Positions 18,431-26,707 of a stretch of DNA of 64,000 bases are shown here, piece by piece. Position 1 is the first letter of the stretch. Every line of letters begins with the position of its first letter. The notes below the pieces were generated by a model that did not search any database, had not been told where the DNA came from, and saw only the letters and a program-made list of their open reading frames with translations. The DNA is taken from positions 389,983-453,982 of the forward strand of contig NZ_JAHNZT010000004.1 of assembly GCF_019039035.1 (NCBI RefSeq), read 5' to 3'. The translations under genes and the position numbers were made by a program. This DNA comes from Citreicoccus inhibens (lineage in GTDB: Bacteria > Myxococcota > Myxococcia > Myxococcales > Myxococcaceae).

Positions 18431-20593
18431 ATGTCCGTCCCCTCCACCGTCCAGAAGCCGCCGGCCCGCTCCGCGCCCTCCGAGCGCGAGGTGGATGCCT
18501 TCGCCGTTCAGTACGCGCCCCGCGCCCCGGGTCACCCCGCGGTGCGCGACCTGTTCCGTCTGTTGGAGGACATTCCGGCCGAGGGGCTGGAGGCCCGGCT
18601 CGCGTGGGTGGAGCGCTGGGTGCACTGGCTGCGCGACCGCATCCCCGCCCAGGGGCTGGTGGACGCCGATGAGCCCGGGGGTTCCGCGGCGGACTCGCGG
18701 CTGGCCCTGTTGGTGCGCGTGCTGGAGGGCGAGGGCGCGATGCGCGCGCACCTCACCCGGCTGGTGTCCGGAGTGTGCGCCGGCAGCCGCGGACTGAAGC
18801 TCTTCGCGCAGGTGGGCCTGCCCGCGGGCGATGGGTTCTTCTCCGAGGTCAGCGACCGCATCGCGCGGCGCGTGCTGCCCGCGCCGCCCGCGCCCGGGCA
18901 GTTGTCGGAGCTGCTGCTGCGCGTCTTCCCGGTGCCGGAGGACTCGAAGTGGCTGGCGGCGTTGTCTCCCGTGCTGCTCGCGCGCCTGTCCGCCCTGGTG
19001 GGCGAGCCCGTGCCGCCGGATGTGGTGCCGGGCGCCCGCGTGCGCGCGGACCTGATGGACGCGCTGCTGTTCCTCGCGGTGCAGACCGCGGCGCAGGGGC
19101 TGGCCGAGGACGTGCGGGACCGCAGCCTGGAGGTGGCCTTCCGCGCCTCGCCCTTCCTGCGGCTGCGGTTGGTCTGCGACGCGGTGCTCGCGCGCGACGG
19201 CGCACCGGACACGCTGCGCGAGGTGGCCACGAGCGTGGCGGACTGCCGGCAGGTGGTGGCCACCGTGTCTCGGCACCTGGAGGACGCGGGCGTCAGCGTG
19301 GACCTGGTGTATCGCCTGGAGCGCATCCGCCGCGGCCTGGACCGGATGGAGGCCATCGCGCGGGTGCTGGGCGCGCCCCGAGGCGAGGCCCGCTGGCGCG
19401 AGGGCCTGGCGCTCTTGTCCAACCTGCTCGGCCATGCGCACGCGGACCGCTCCGTGCGGGCGCTGGTGCGGCGCAACGTGCGCCTGCTGGCGCGGAAGAT
19501 CATCGAGCGCGCCGGGCACTCGGGTGAGCACTACATCACCGGCACGCGCGCCGAGTTCCACGGCATGGTGCACTCGGCCGCGGGCGGCGGCCTGCTGACC
19601 GCGGGCACCGCGGCGATGAAGTTCTTCCTGGGCAGCCTGTCCCTGGCGCCCTTCTTCGCGGGCTTCTTCGCGGCGCTCAACTACGCCGGAAGCTTCGTGG
19701 TGATGCAGTTCCTGGGCTTCACCCTCGCCACCAAGCAGCCCTCCATGACGGCGGCCACGCTGGCCGGCGCGGTGGGCGAGAACACCGACGAGCACGGCCG
19801 CCTGGAGCGACTGGCCGAGTTGGTGCCGCGCATCACCCGCTCCCAGCTCGCGGCGGCGCTGGGCAACCTGGGCTGCGTGCTGCCCGTGGCCGTGGCCATG
19901 GCGTTGATATTCCAGCGCGTGATGGGCCACCCCCTGCTGTCCGCGGACAAGGCCCAGCACGTGGTGGAGTCGCTGCACCCGTGGCACAGCGCCGCGCTGC
20001 TGTGGGCGGCCTTCACGGGCGTGCTGCTGTGGGTGTCCAGCGTGGCCGCGGGCTGGCTGGAGAATTTCGTCGTCTACCGCCAGATACCAGAGGCGCTCGC
20101 GCACCACCGCGTCCTCCGGGCGGTCCTGGGCGTGTCGGGCGCGCGCAAGGTGGCGGATGGGCTGATGCACCACGCGGCGGGCGTGGGCGGCAGCGTGACG
20201 CTCGGCGTGCTGCTCGCCGTGGCGCCCGGGGTGGCGGGCTTCTTCGGGGTGCCGCTGGATGTGCGGCACGTGACGCTGTCGTTCGGCTCGCTGGCCTTCG
20301 CGGGGTGCTCGCTGGGGCCCGAGGCCGTGCTCGAGCCGGACTTCCTCGCCGCGGTGCTGGGCATTGGCTTCATCGGGCTGCTCAACTTCGGCGTGTCCTT
20401 CGCCCTGGCCCTGGCCGTGGCCCTGCGCGCCCGCGACGTACCCCTCCGCGAGGCGCTGCGGTTCGTCCGGGTGGTCATCATCCACTTCCTCCTGGACCCT
20501 CGGGCCTTCCTCCTGCCGCCCCGGGACGAGCCGGCGGCGGCCCCACCGGCCGGAGCCCCCGAAGTCCCGGCCCCGGAGCCCGGCGGTCGCTGA
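18431..20593 (+). CDS. 'Site-specific recombinase Gcr' family membrane protein (COG4389-like)
   Basis: 720 residues. The N-terminal 350 residues are helical and soluble-looking. The C-terminal half has several membrane segments, with the family phrases GHSGEHYITGTRAEF, LNYAGSFVVMQFLG and TLATKQPSMTAATLAG. These phrases match the group annotated after the gonococcal 'recombinase' Gcr. I see no Arg/Tyr/Ser recombinase active site, and the membrane topology argues against DNA recombination. The flanking MlaC-like and RND genes suggest a role in envelope lipid handling instead. It ends with a Pro/Ala-rich cytoplasmic tail. Confidence 0.75.
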   Translation: MSVPSTVQKPPARSAPSEREVDAFAVQYAPRAPGHPAVRDLFRLLEDIPAEGLEARLAWVERWVHWLRDRIPAQGLVDADEPGGSAADSRLALLVRVLEGEGAMRAHLTRLVSGVCAGSRGLKLFAQVGLPAGDGFFSEVSDRIARRVLPAPPAPGQLSELLLRVFPVPEDSKWLAALSPVLLARLSALVGEPVPPDVVPGARVRADLMDALLFLAVQTAAQGLAEDVRDRSLEVAFRASPFLRLRLVCDAVLARDGAPDTLREVATSVADCRQVVATVSRHLEDAGVSVDLVYRLERIRRGLDRMEAIARVLGAPRGEARWREGLALLSNLLGHAHADRSVRALVRRNVRLLARKIIERAGHSGEHYITGTRAEFHGMVHSAAGGGLLTAGTAAMKFFLGSLSLAPFFAGFFAALNYAGSFVVMQFLGFTLATKQPSMTAATLAGAVGENTDEHGRLERLAELVPRITRSQLAAALGNLGCVLPVAVAMALIFQRVMGHPLLSADKAQHVVESLHPWHSAALLWAAFTGVLLWVSSVAAGWLENFVVYRQIPEALAHHRVLRAVLGVSGARKVADGLMHHAAGVGGSVTLGVLLAVAPGVAGFFGVPLDVRHVTLSFGSLAFAGCSLGPEAVLEPDFLAAVLGIGFIGLLNFGVSFALALAVALRARDVPLREALRFVRVVIIHFLLDPRAFLLPPRDEPAAAPPAGAPEVPAPEPGGR

Positions 20594-20712
20594 GGCGTGT
20601 ATTCCCGGTGACAGGCCGGAGGGGCCCGCTCGCCGGGCCCGCGCCCAGGGGGCAAACAGGCACGGGGCTTCGGCTTCCGGGCGGCGGCGTTTGCCGCTAG
20701 GGTCGCGCGGCC

Positions 20713-23361
20713 ATGAGCAGCGCTCCTTCCTCGCATCCCCCGCCCCGACTCGCCGTCGCCTACGCCGAGCTGCTGGTCAACCGTCCCGGAACCGTGATGA
20801 CCGTGCTGCTGTTGCTGCTCGGTCTGGCGCTCTGGGGCACCTCGAAGCTCACCATCAACTCGAACCAGCTCGACCTCATCTCCCAGGACCTCCAAGAGGT
20901 GAAGGACGTCAAGCGCGTCATCGACATGGTGGGCGGCAGCGGCTTCTTCATGGTCGCCCTGCGCGGCGACGACGAGGTCGCGCTCAAGCGCGTCGCGGAC
21001 GACCTGGCCGCGAAGATCGCCGCGGACAAGCAGAACGCGCGCTCGGTCACGTACAAGATTCCCGTCGAGTTCGTGCAGCAGAACATGGTCCTCTTCGTGA
21101 AGACCGAGGACCTGGCCGAGGGCAAGCGCCGCATCATGGCCTTCCTCAAGGATCAGCTGCGCCGCAACAACCCCTTCTACATCGAGATCAAGAAGACCGA
21201 GCCGGTGAAGCTCGACCTGACGGACCTCGTCGCCAAGTACTCCAGCGTCGGCAACAAGAGCATCGCGGACGACTACTACATCTCGCCTGACCGCAAGCTG
21301 TTGCTGCTCCTCATCAAGCCGATGTGGGACACCAACCAGATTGGCCAGACGAAGGCGTACGTGGAGAAGCTGCGCAAGGACCTGGCCGAGTACTCGCAGG
21401 CGAACCCGGCCGGCACGCAGCTCGTGGAGGACTATTCCAAGATGGGCGACTCCAAGACGGTCGCCTACGGCTTCACGGGCTCCTACAAGACGGCGGTGGA
21501 TGACTCGTACGCCATCGAGGAGTCGCTGCAGCCGGTGACCATCATCGCGCTGCTGGCCATCTTCGGCATCACCATCGTGTTCTTCCGCAAGTGGGCGCCC
21601 ACGCTCATCGTCGTCACCGGCACGGTGGCAGGCACGCTCTACACGCTCGGCTTCACGTACCTGATGGTGGGCGAGCTGAACATGATCACCTCCATCCTGG
21701 GCGGCATCCTGATGGGGTTCGGCATCGACTACGGCATCCACTTCATCTTCCGCACGCGGCTGGAGCTGGGCGCGGGCAAGCCGTACGACGTGGCCATCCG
21801 CGACGCGGTCATCAACGCGGGACGCCCGGCGCTGGTGTCCGCGGTGGTGGTGGCAGGCTCGTTCTTCGTGCTGATGGTCAGCGAGTTCCGCGGCTTCAGT
21901 CAGTTCGGCTTCCTGGCTGGCTGCGGCACCCTGTTCCTGGGCTTCACGCTCTTCTCGTGGTGCCCGGCGCTGCTCGCCATGGCGGGCCGCCGCAACCCCG
22001 AGCTGCCCAAGAAGCTCATCGGCGTGATGACGCCGCCGCCGGTCAACAGTGCGTCCGGCGCCGAGCTGCGCATCCCGCGCCCGGGGCTGGTGCTCGCGGT
22101 GGGCTGCGTCATCGTCGCCGTGGTGTGCGCGTGCGCGTTCCCGTGGAAGGCGGGCGAGGTGAAGGACGGCATGTCCTTCTGGGAGCGCCTGCCGCACGGC
22201 GTGGGCTTCAACTACAACACCCGCGCGCTGATGCCGGTCAACCAGCCGTCCGTGGTGCTGCAGGATGAAATCAACCTGCGCTTCAAGATCGCCAGCGATC
22301 CGCTCGCCATCTACACGAAGGACCTGGCGGAGACGGAGGCGCTGTACCAGGAGCTGACACGAGACCCGTCCAAGCGCCCGGCCATCGCGCAGGTGATGAG
22401 CCTCTTCACCTTCGTGCCCCCGGCGGAGATCGCCCAGGCCAACGCCAAGATTCTCCAGGAGTGGCAGGACGAGCTGAAGGAGATCGACGTCGCCGCGCTG
22501 CCGCCGGAGACGCAGGACAAGGCCGCCATGTTCATGAAGATGCTCCAGGCGCGCCCGTTCGACGTGAACGGCGTGCCGGAGATCTACGCCACGCAGTTCC
22601 GCCACCTGCCCAGCACGAAGGTGGAGAACCACGGCTACCTCACGTTCATCTACCCGAGCGTGGACCTGTGGGACGGCAAGCAGATGCTCCAGTTCGCGGA
22701 CCAGACGCGCTCCATCAAGGCGATGGTGACGCCGGGCAAGTACACGAACGGCCCGGTGGGCGCGCCGGTGGAGAAGGAGTTCCGCGCCGCGGGTGCCACG
22801 CAGCTCTACGCCAGCCTGGCGCGCATGGTGCTCAAGGACGCGAAGCTCACGGTCATCCTCACCGCGCTGTGGATCCTCGTGATGCACTTCGCCGACTTCC
22901 GCAACGCGAAGCTGGCGCTGGCGTCCGTCATCCCGCTGACGGTGGGCCTGGGCATGATGATGGGGTTCATGGCGCTCGCGGACCTGCGCCTGAACTTCAT
23001 GAACATCATCATCCTCCCCATCCTGCTGGGCTTCGGCGTGAGCCACGGCCTCTACCTGCTGCACCGCTTCCTGGAGGGCACCTCGCCCCTGGTGGCGCTG
23101 CGCAGCGTGGGCGCGGCGGTGGCCTCGTCCACGCTCACCGCGGTGGCCGGCTTCGCGGCGCTGCTGGTCGCCGGGCACATGGGCCTGCGCTCCATGGGCA
23201 TGGTGGCCTGCATCGGCCTCATCACCACGCTGCTGGTGTCCTTCACGGTGCTCGCGGCGGTGATGCAGCTCATGCATGACAAGCGGCAGCGTGACGAGGC
23301 GCGCGCGAAGGACGCGGGGTCCGCCGCGGGCGGTGACTCCTCCGCGACCCGCGCGGCCTGA
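20713..23361 (+). CDS. RND/MMPL-family exporter, HpnN-like
   Basis: 882 residues. Two repeats each have one leading membrane helix, a large periplasmic loop and a five-helix bundle. Helix 1 is near residues 27-47, the first bundle spans about 270-430, helix 7 is near 460-480, and the last bundle covers about 710-860. Sterol-sensing-domain-like segments (GGILMGFGIDYGIHFIFRTR and GFGVSHGLYLLHRFLEG) carry the acidic and polar residues of MMPL transporters. Length fits HpnN, which moves hopanoids to the outer membrane. The MlaC/HpnM-like gene two positions upstream strengthens the assignment, but hopanoid genes themselves are not in the window. Confidence 0.85.
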   Translation: MSSAPSSHPPPRLAVAYAELLVNRPGTVMTVLLLLLGLALWGTSKLTINSNQLDLISQDLQEVKDVKRVIDMVGGSGFFMVALRGDDEVALKRVADDLAAKIAADKQNARSVTYKIPVEFVQQNMVLFVKTEDLAEGKRRIMAFLKDQLRRNNPFYIEIKKTEPVKLDLTDLVAKYSSVGNKSIADDYYISPDRKLLLLLIKPMWDTNQIGQTKAYVEKLRKDLAEYSQANPAGTQLVEDYSKMGDSKTVAYGFTGSYKTAVDDSYAIEESLQPVTIIALLAIFGITIVFFRKWAPTLIVVTGTVAGTLYTLGFTYLMVGELNMITSILGGILMGFGIDYGIHFIFRTRLELGAGKPYDVAIRDAVINAGRPALVSAVVVAGSFFVLMVSEFRGFSQFGFLAGCGTLFLGFTLFSWCPALLAMAGRRNPELPKKLIGVMTPPPVNSASGAELRIPRPGLVLAVGCVIVAVVCACAFPWKAGEVKDGMSFWERLPHGVGFNYNTRALMPVNQPSVVLQDEINLRFKIASDPLAIYTKDLAETEALYQELTRDPSKRPAIAQVMSLFTFVPPAEIAQANAKILQEWQDELKEIDVAALPPETQDKAAMFMKMLQARPFDVNGVPEIYATQFRHLPSTKVENHGYLTFIYPSVDLWDGKQMLQFADQTRSIKAMVTPGKYTNGPVGAPVEKEFRAAGATQLYASLARMVLKDAKLTVILTALWILVMHFADFRNAKLALASVIPLTVGLGMMMGFMALADLRLNFMNIIILPILLGFGVSHGLYLLHRFLEGTSPLVALRSVGAAVASSTLTAVAGFAALLVAGHMGLRSMGMVACIGLITTLLVSFTVLAAVMQLMHDKRQRDEARAKDAGSAAGGDSSATRAA

Positions 23362-23441
23362 GCCGGCCCCCATCACGGATTCGGATACGCCCCCAAGCGC
23401 TCGCCAACCGGGCGCGCGGGGACCGAGGGAGAGGGAACATC

Positions 23442-24044
23442 ATGATGATGAAGCGACTGGGGCCCGCGCTGGGCCTGCTGGTGCTGGCGGGCTGTGCCTC
23501 CACGGTGAAGAGCCAGCGGCTGCGCGACGACTACGCGCAGGTGGACCGGCTCCAGGTGAAGCGGCTCGCGGTGGTGACGCAGCCGCTGCCCGACGACAAG
23601 GCCGAGGTGGGCGAGCTGTGGAGCCTCATCGCGCGCCAGTGGGTGAACCAGAACCGCGACTTCCTCGTGAAGAGCAACGTGGCGCTGCCGGGCCAGCCCG
23701 CGGACGCGGCCCTCCGCGAGCAGTGCGTCGAGGGCATCGAGGGCGTGCTGTGGCTGTCCCCGCAGGTGAAGCGCGTGGGAGACGGCGTGGAGGCGGCGGT
23801 GAAGGCGCAGCTCTTGCGCTGCCGGGATGGCCAGGAGGTGTGGGCCGTGGAGTCCGCGGGGAGCTGGGGCTCGAAGGACGCGAAGTACGTGGAGCGCACC
23901 GAGCAGTATGTGCAGCAGTTCGGTCCGAGCGTGGAGCCGTACGTCGTCCCCTCATACAAGCTCTTGGTGGCCACGCTGGAGACGTTGCCCAATCCCGAAC
24001 TGACGGACGCGGACAAGGACGAGAAGATCGACCTGGGGGAGTAG
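23442..24044 (+). CDS. Small lipoprotein of the RND cluster
   Basis: 200 residues with lipobox VLAGC (Cys18, counting from the first of three consecutive Met codons). The mature part alternates strands and helices (KRLAVVTQPLP, LWSLIARQWVNQNRDFLV) and ends in an acidic tail. A GAGGGAGAGGGAA ribosome site precedes the ATGATGATG, so any of the three could start. It lies 80 bases after the RND exporter and 11 bases before mgtC. Probably an outer-membrane component tied to the exporter; function unproven. Confidence 0.78.
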   Translation: MMMKRLGPALGLLVLAGCASTVKSQRLRDDYAQVDRLQVKRLAVVTQPLPDDKAEVGELWSLIARQWVNQNRDFLVKSNVALPGQPADAALREQCVEGIEGVLWLSPQVKRVGDGVEAAVKAQLLRCRDGQEVWAVESAGSWGSKDAKYVERTEQYVQQFGPSVEPYVVPSYKLLVATLETLPNPELTDADKDEKIDLGE

Positions 24045-24055
24045 CCTCCCCCGCC

Positions 24056-24541
24056 GTGGATACGCGCACCATCGTCTTCCGGCTGGCCCTGGCCACGGTG
24101 CTGGGGGGCATCCTGGGCTTCGAGCGCGAGGTGAATGGCCAGAACGCCGGGCTGCGCACGCACATGATTGTCGCGCTCGGCTCGTGCTGCTTCACCCTCG
24201 CCAGCATCTTCACCGAAGTGCGCCTGGGTGAAGGGGTGCTGCCCGAGGGCACCCAGACGGACATCAGCCGCATCGCCAGCCAGGTGGTGGTGGGCATTGG
24301 CTTCCTGGGCGCGGGCGTCATCCTGCGCCAGGGCGGCACGGTGACGGGGCTCACCACCGCGGCGAACCTGTGGCTGACGGCCTCGGTGGGGATGACCTCG
24401 GGCATGGGCTTCTATGCCGCGGCGGGCGGCACCGTGGGGCTGGCCCTGCTGTCCCTCGTCGCGCTGCGCCCGGTGGAGCGCGCCATCCTCCGCTATCGCG
24501 TCAAACATGGGCGCACGCCCATGCCCCCCTTCGACGACTGA
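24056..24541 (+). CDS. MgtC/SapB-family membrane protein
   Basis: 161 residues, essentially the conserved N-terminal membrane domain of MgtC with about four to five spans. The hallmarks GGILGFEREVNGQNAGLRTHM and GIGFLGAGVI are intact. The C-terminal ACT-like domain of virulence MgtC is absent. Family members are linked to low-magnesium growth and F-type ATPase control, but no transport activity is established. A GTG start at 24056 gives the right N-terminus 11 bases after the upstream stop, with GGGGGAG as ribosome site. Confidence 0.87.
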   Translation: MDTRTIVFRLALATVLGGILGFEREVNGQNAGLRTHMIVALGSCCFTLASIFTEVRLGEGVLPEGTQTDISRIASQVVVGIGFLGAGVILRQGGTVTGLTTAANLWLTASVGMTSGMGFYAAAGGTVGLALLSLVALRPVERAILRYRVKHGRTPMPPFDD

Positions 24542-24610
24542 TTCCACCGACAGTGCGCCTGCACCTGCTAGCTTCCGGCCCCGTCACGGGGTTCACGGAG
24601 CAGGAGCCAG

Positions 24611-26251
24611 ATGCGCGGGTTGCGACGGGGGGGACTGGCGATACTCGGCTGGATGCGAGACGGCTGGCGCTGGCTGGCACTGGGCGCGGGCGCGTTCGTG
24701 CTCTCGGCCGCGGTGCGCTGGAACTGGCTGCACGCCCACTTCGGCGCGCTCGTGACGGGCGTACTGCCCGACGACGCGTTCTACTACTTCGAGATTGCCC
24801 ACCGCGTCTGGGCGGGCCAGGGCGTGACGTTCGACGGAACAGCGCCCGCCACGGGGTTGCACCTGCTGTGGCTGGGGCTGCTGCTCCCCCTCTTCGCCTT
24901 CCATCCGGCGGGCAGTCCCGCGCCCGTGGTGGCCTCGCTGTGGCTGGCCACGGCGCTGATGGCCGTGGCGTCCACGCTGGTGGCGCGCATCACGTGGAAG
25001 TGGACGAAGCGGTGGGACCTCGCCGTAGCGACGGGGGCGTGCCTGACGGTGAACCCCTGGGTGGTGCGCGAGTCGCTCAACGGCCTGGAGACGGCGCTCG
25101 CGTTGGCCTTCCTGGCCGCCAGCGTGCTGGGGCTGCTTCGCTACACCGAGTCCCCTTCGCGCCCACGCGCCATGGCGCTCGCGGGACTGCTGGTGCTCAC
25201 GCTGCTGGCGCGCTCGGATGCGCTGGTCATCCTGGCGCCCGCGTGCGGCGTGCTGCTCCTGCGCCGCGCGTGGTGGCGAGACGCGGCCGTGGTGGCGGGT
25301 GGAGCGGGGGCCGGCGTCGCCGCGCTGAGCCTGCTCAACTGGGTGCGCACCGGCGCCTTCCTCCAGAGCAGCGCCACGGCCGTCCCGTGGCTCTTCCACG
25401 CCAACTGGAGCCGCCTGCACCCCGAGGCGAGCGCGGCCCAAGCACACGAGCACGGCTGGGACGTCTTCCTCCGCGCGCTGGACTCCACCGAGGTGTTCCT
25501 GGGCGAGCCCCTGGTCCACCTCCTGCTGCTCTGCGCCGCCGGGCTCGTCGTGACAGGGGTGGGCCACGCGGTGTCGCGGCGCTCGCCGTCACTGGACTCG
25601 GCGCTGCCCGCCGCGCTGCTCGTGGGGCTCGCGGCGGGGCTGCTGGCGCTGCACTTCGTCCACGGTTACGTGCGGTGGTTGCCGCGCCCCTGGTACTTCG
25701 TCCCATGCGCGCTGCTCGTGTGCCTGGCTCCCGCGGCGCTCGCGCGGCTGTGGCAGGGCGGGGGCGCGGCGCGAGCCTCGCTGGCGGGTGTGCTGCTCCT
25801 GGGAGCCACGACGTTGACGATGGGCCGGGACCTGGAGCGCCTGCGCGTCCAGTGGGATGTCCCCAGCTATCCCTGGCAGGCGGAGATGCTGGCCACGGGC
25901 CTCGCCCTCGTGGAGCGCCTGCCGGCGGACGCCGTGGTGGGCGCGTTCAACGCGGGCATCATCGCCTACGTCACGCCGCAGACGGTGGTGAACCTGGACG
26001 GCGTGGTCAACGAGGACGCGGCCCGCGCGCTGAAGCGCCACGCGCTGTGGGCCTACATGCGCGAGCGCCACATGGAGTACCTGGCGGACTACCCCGCCAT
26101 GTGGCGCCCCAGCGAGTTCATCCACTGCACCTGGCCCTACTGGGGAGGCTCTCCGCCCCTGCCCCAGGAGTTGTTCCGCGTGGACTTCCCCGGGCTGGGC
26201 TGGCCCTCGCCCAGCGACCCCATCGTGGTGGCGCGGCTGCCCGAGTCCTGA
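24611..26251 (+). CDS. GT-C type glycosyltransferase, membrane
   Basis: 546 residues with about ten membrane spans. After helix 1 the first periplasmic loop carries PDDAFYYFEIA, the acidic pair expected of GT-C enzymes that use polyprenyl-phosphate sugars (GT39/ArnT/PMT-like). It should transfer a sugar to a lipid, protein or polysaccharide outside the inner membrane; donor and acceptor cannot be read from sequence. The last 100 residues form a soluble domain (VVGAFNAGIIAYVTPQTVVNLDG). A GGAG ribosome site precedes the ATG. It is 69 bases after mgtC on the same strand. Confidence 0.8.
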   Translation: MRGLRRGGLAILGWMRDGWRWLALGAGAFVLSAAVRWNWLHAHFGALVTGVLPDDAFYYFEIAHRVWAGQGVTFDGTAPATGLHLLWLGLLLPLFAFHPAGSPAPVVASLWLATALMAVASTLVARITWKWTKRWDLAVATGACLTVNPWVVRESLNGLETALALAFLAASVLGLLRYTESPSRPRAMALAGLLVLTLLARSDALVILAPACGVLLLRRAWWRDAAVVAGGAGAGVAALSLLNWVRTGAFLQSSATAVPWLFHANWSRLHPEASAAQAHEHGWDVFLRALDSTEVFLGEPLVHLLLLCAAGLVVTGVGHAVSRRSPSLDSALPAALLVGLAAGLLALHFVHGYVRWLPRPWYFVPCALLVCLAPAALARLWQGGGAARASLAGVLLLGATTLTMGRDLERLRVQWDVPSYPWQAEMLATGLALVERLPADAVVGAFNAGIIAYVTPQTVVNLDGVVNEDAARALKRHALWAYMRERHMEYLADYPAMWRPSEFIHCTWPYWGGSPPLPQELFRVDFPGLGWPSPSDPIVVARLPES

Positions 26252-26257
26252 AGCGCC

Positions 26258-26608
26258 TCAGGTGTCGGAGCGCGGCGACGGCGAGCCCGTGGCGCGCTTG
26301 AGCGCGCCCGTCAGCTCATGGACGAAGCGCCGAGGCCGTCCCCAGCCCAGCCAGTGGAGGCGGTCCGCCCAGCGGCTCTTGAGGTTGCCGGGCAGCGAGG
26401 GGGGCAGGCTCGCCAGGTCCTTTCCCAGATACACATCCTCGCCGTCGATGGCCGTCACCTCCGACCATGGCAGGGGGTGCTCCCGCCCACAGGGGGCGCC
26501 TTCCTCCAAGGTCATCCCTCGCGCGTCCACGGCGACGATGTCGCCCAGGCGTTCGCCATCGCGGTCCCGCACCGTCATGCCCGTCCGGATGTCCGCTGGC
26601 TTGGCCAT
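26258..26608 (-). CDS. Small PRC-barrel-like (DUF2171-like) protein
   Basis: 116 residues. The first 75 residues look like a small beta-barrel: MTVRDRDGERLGDIVAVDARGM, then LPWSEVTAIDGEDVYL, a pattern typical of PRC-barrel or DUF2171 proteins. The tail is basic and Trp-rich. The ATG at 26608 has a GGGGGAGCGAGG ribosome site; an ATG 33 bases upstream (26641) has none. It converges on the glycosyltransferase gene with 6 bases between. No role can be assigned. Confidence 0.62.
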   Translation of the reverse strand: MAKPADIRTGMTVRDRDGERLGDIVAVDARGMTLEEGAPCGREHPLPWSEVTAIDGEDVYLGKDLASLPPSLPGNLKSRWADRLHWLGWGRPRRFVHELTGALKRATGSPSPRSDT

Positions 26609-26707
26609 GCCTCGCTCCCCCGTCTCGGGAAGCTTGGCCATCCCACGCGGCGACGCGCAGGCGGCCCCCTCTGACAGCCGGGGAGGCAGGGGCCCGCCTT
26701 GTCGGCG

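Noticed and set aside
17630..20485. 951-residue minus-strand open frame
   Set aside because: Antisense to the MlaC-like and Gcr-like genes; no recognisable motif.
20074..23376. 1100-residue minus-strand open frame
   Set aside because: Antisense to the RND exporter and Gcr-family genes; His/Arg/Glu-rich composition without domains, a normal by-product of high G+C coding DNA.
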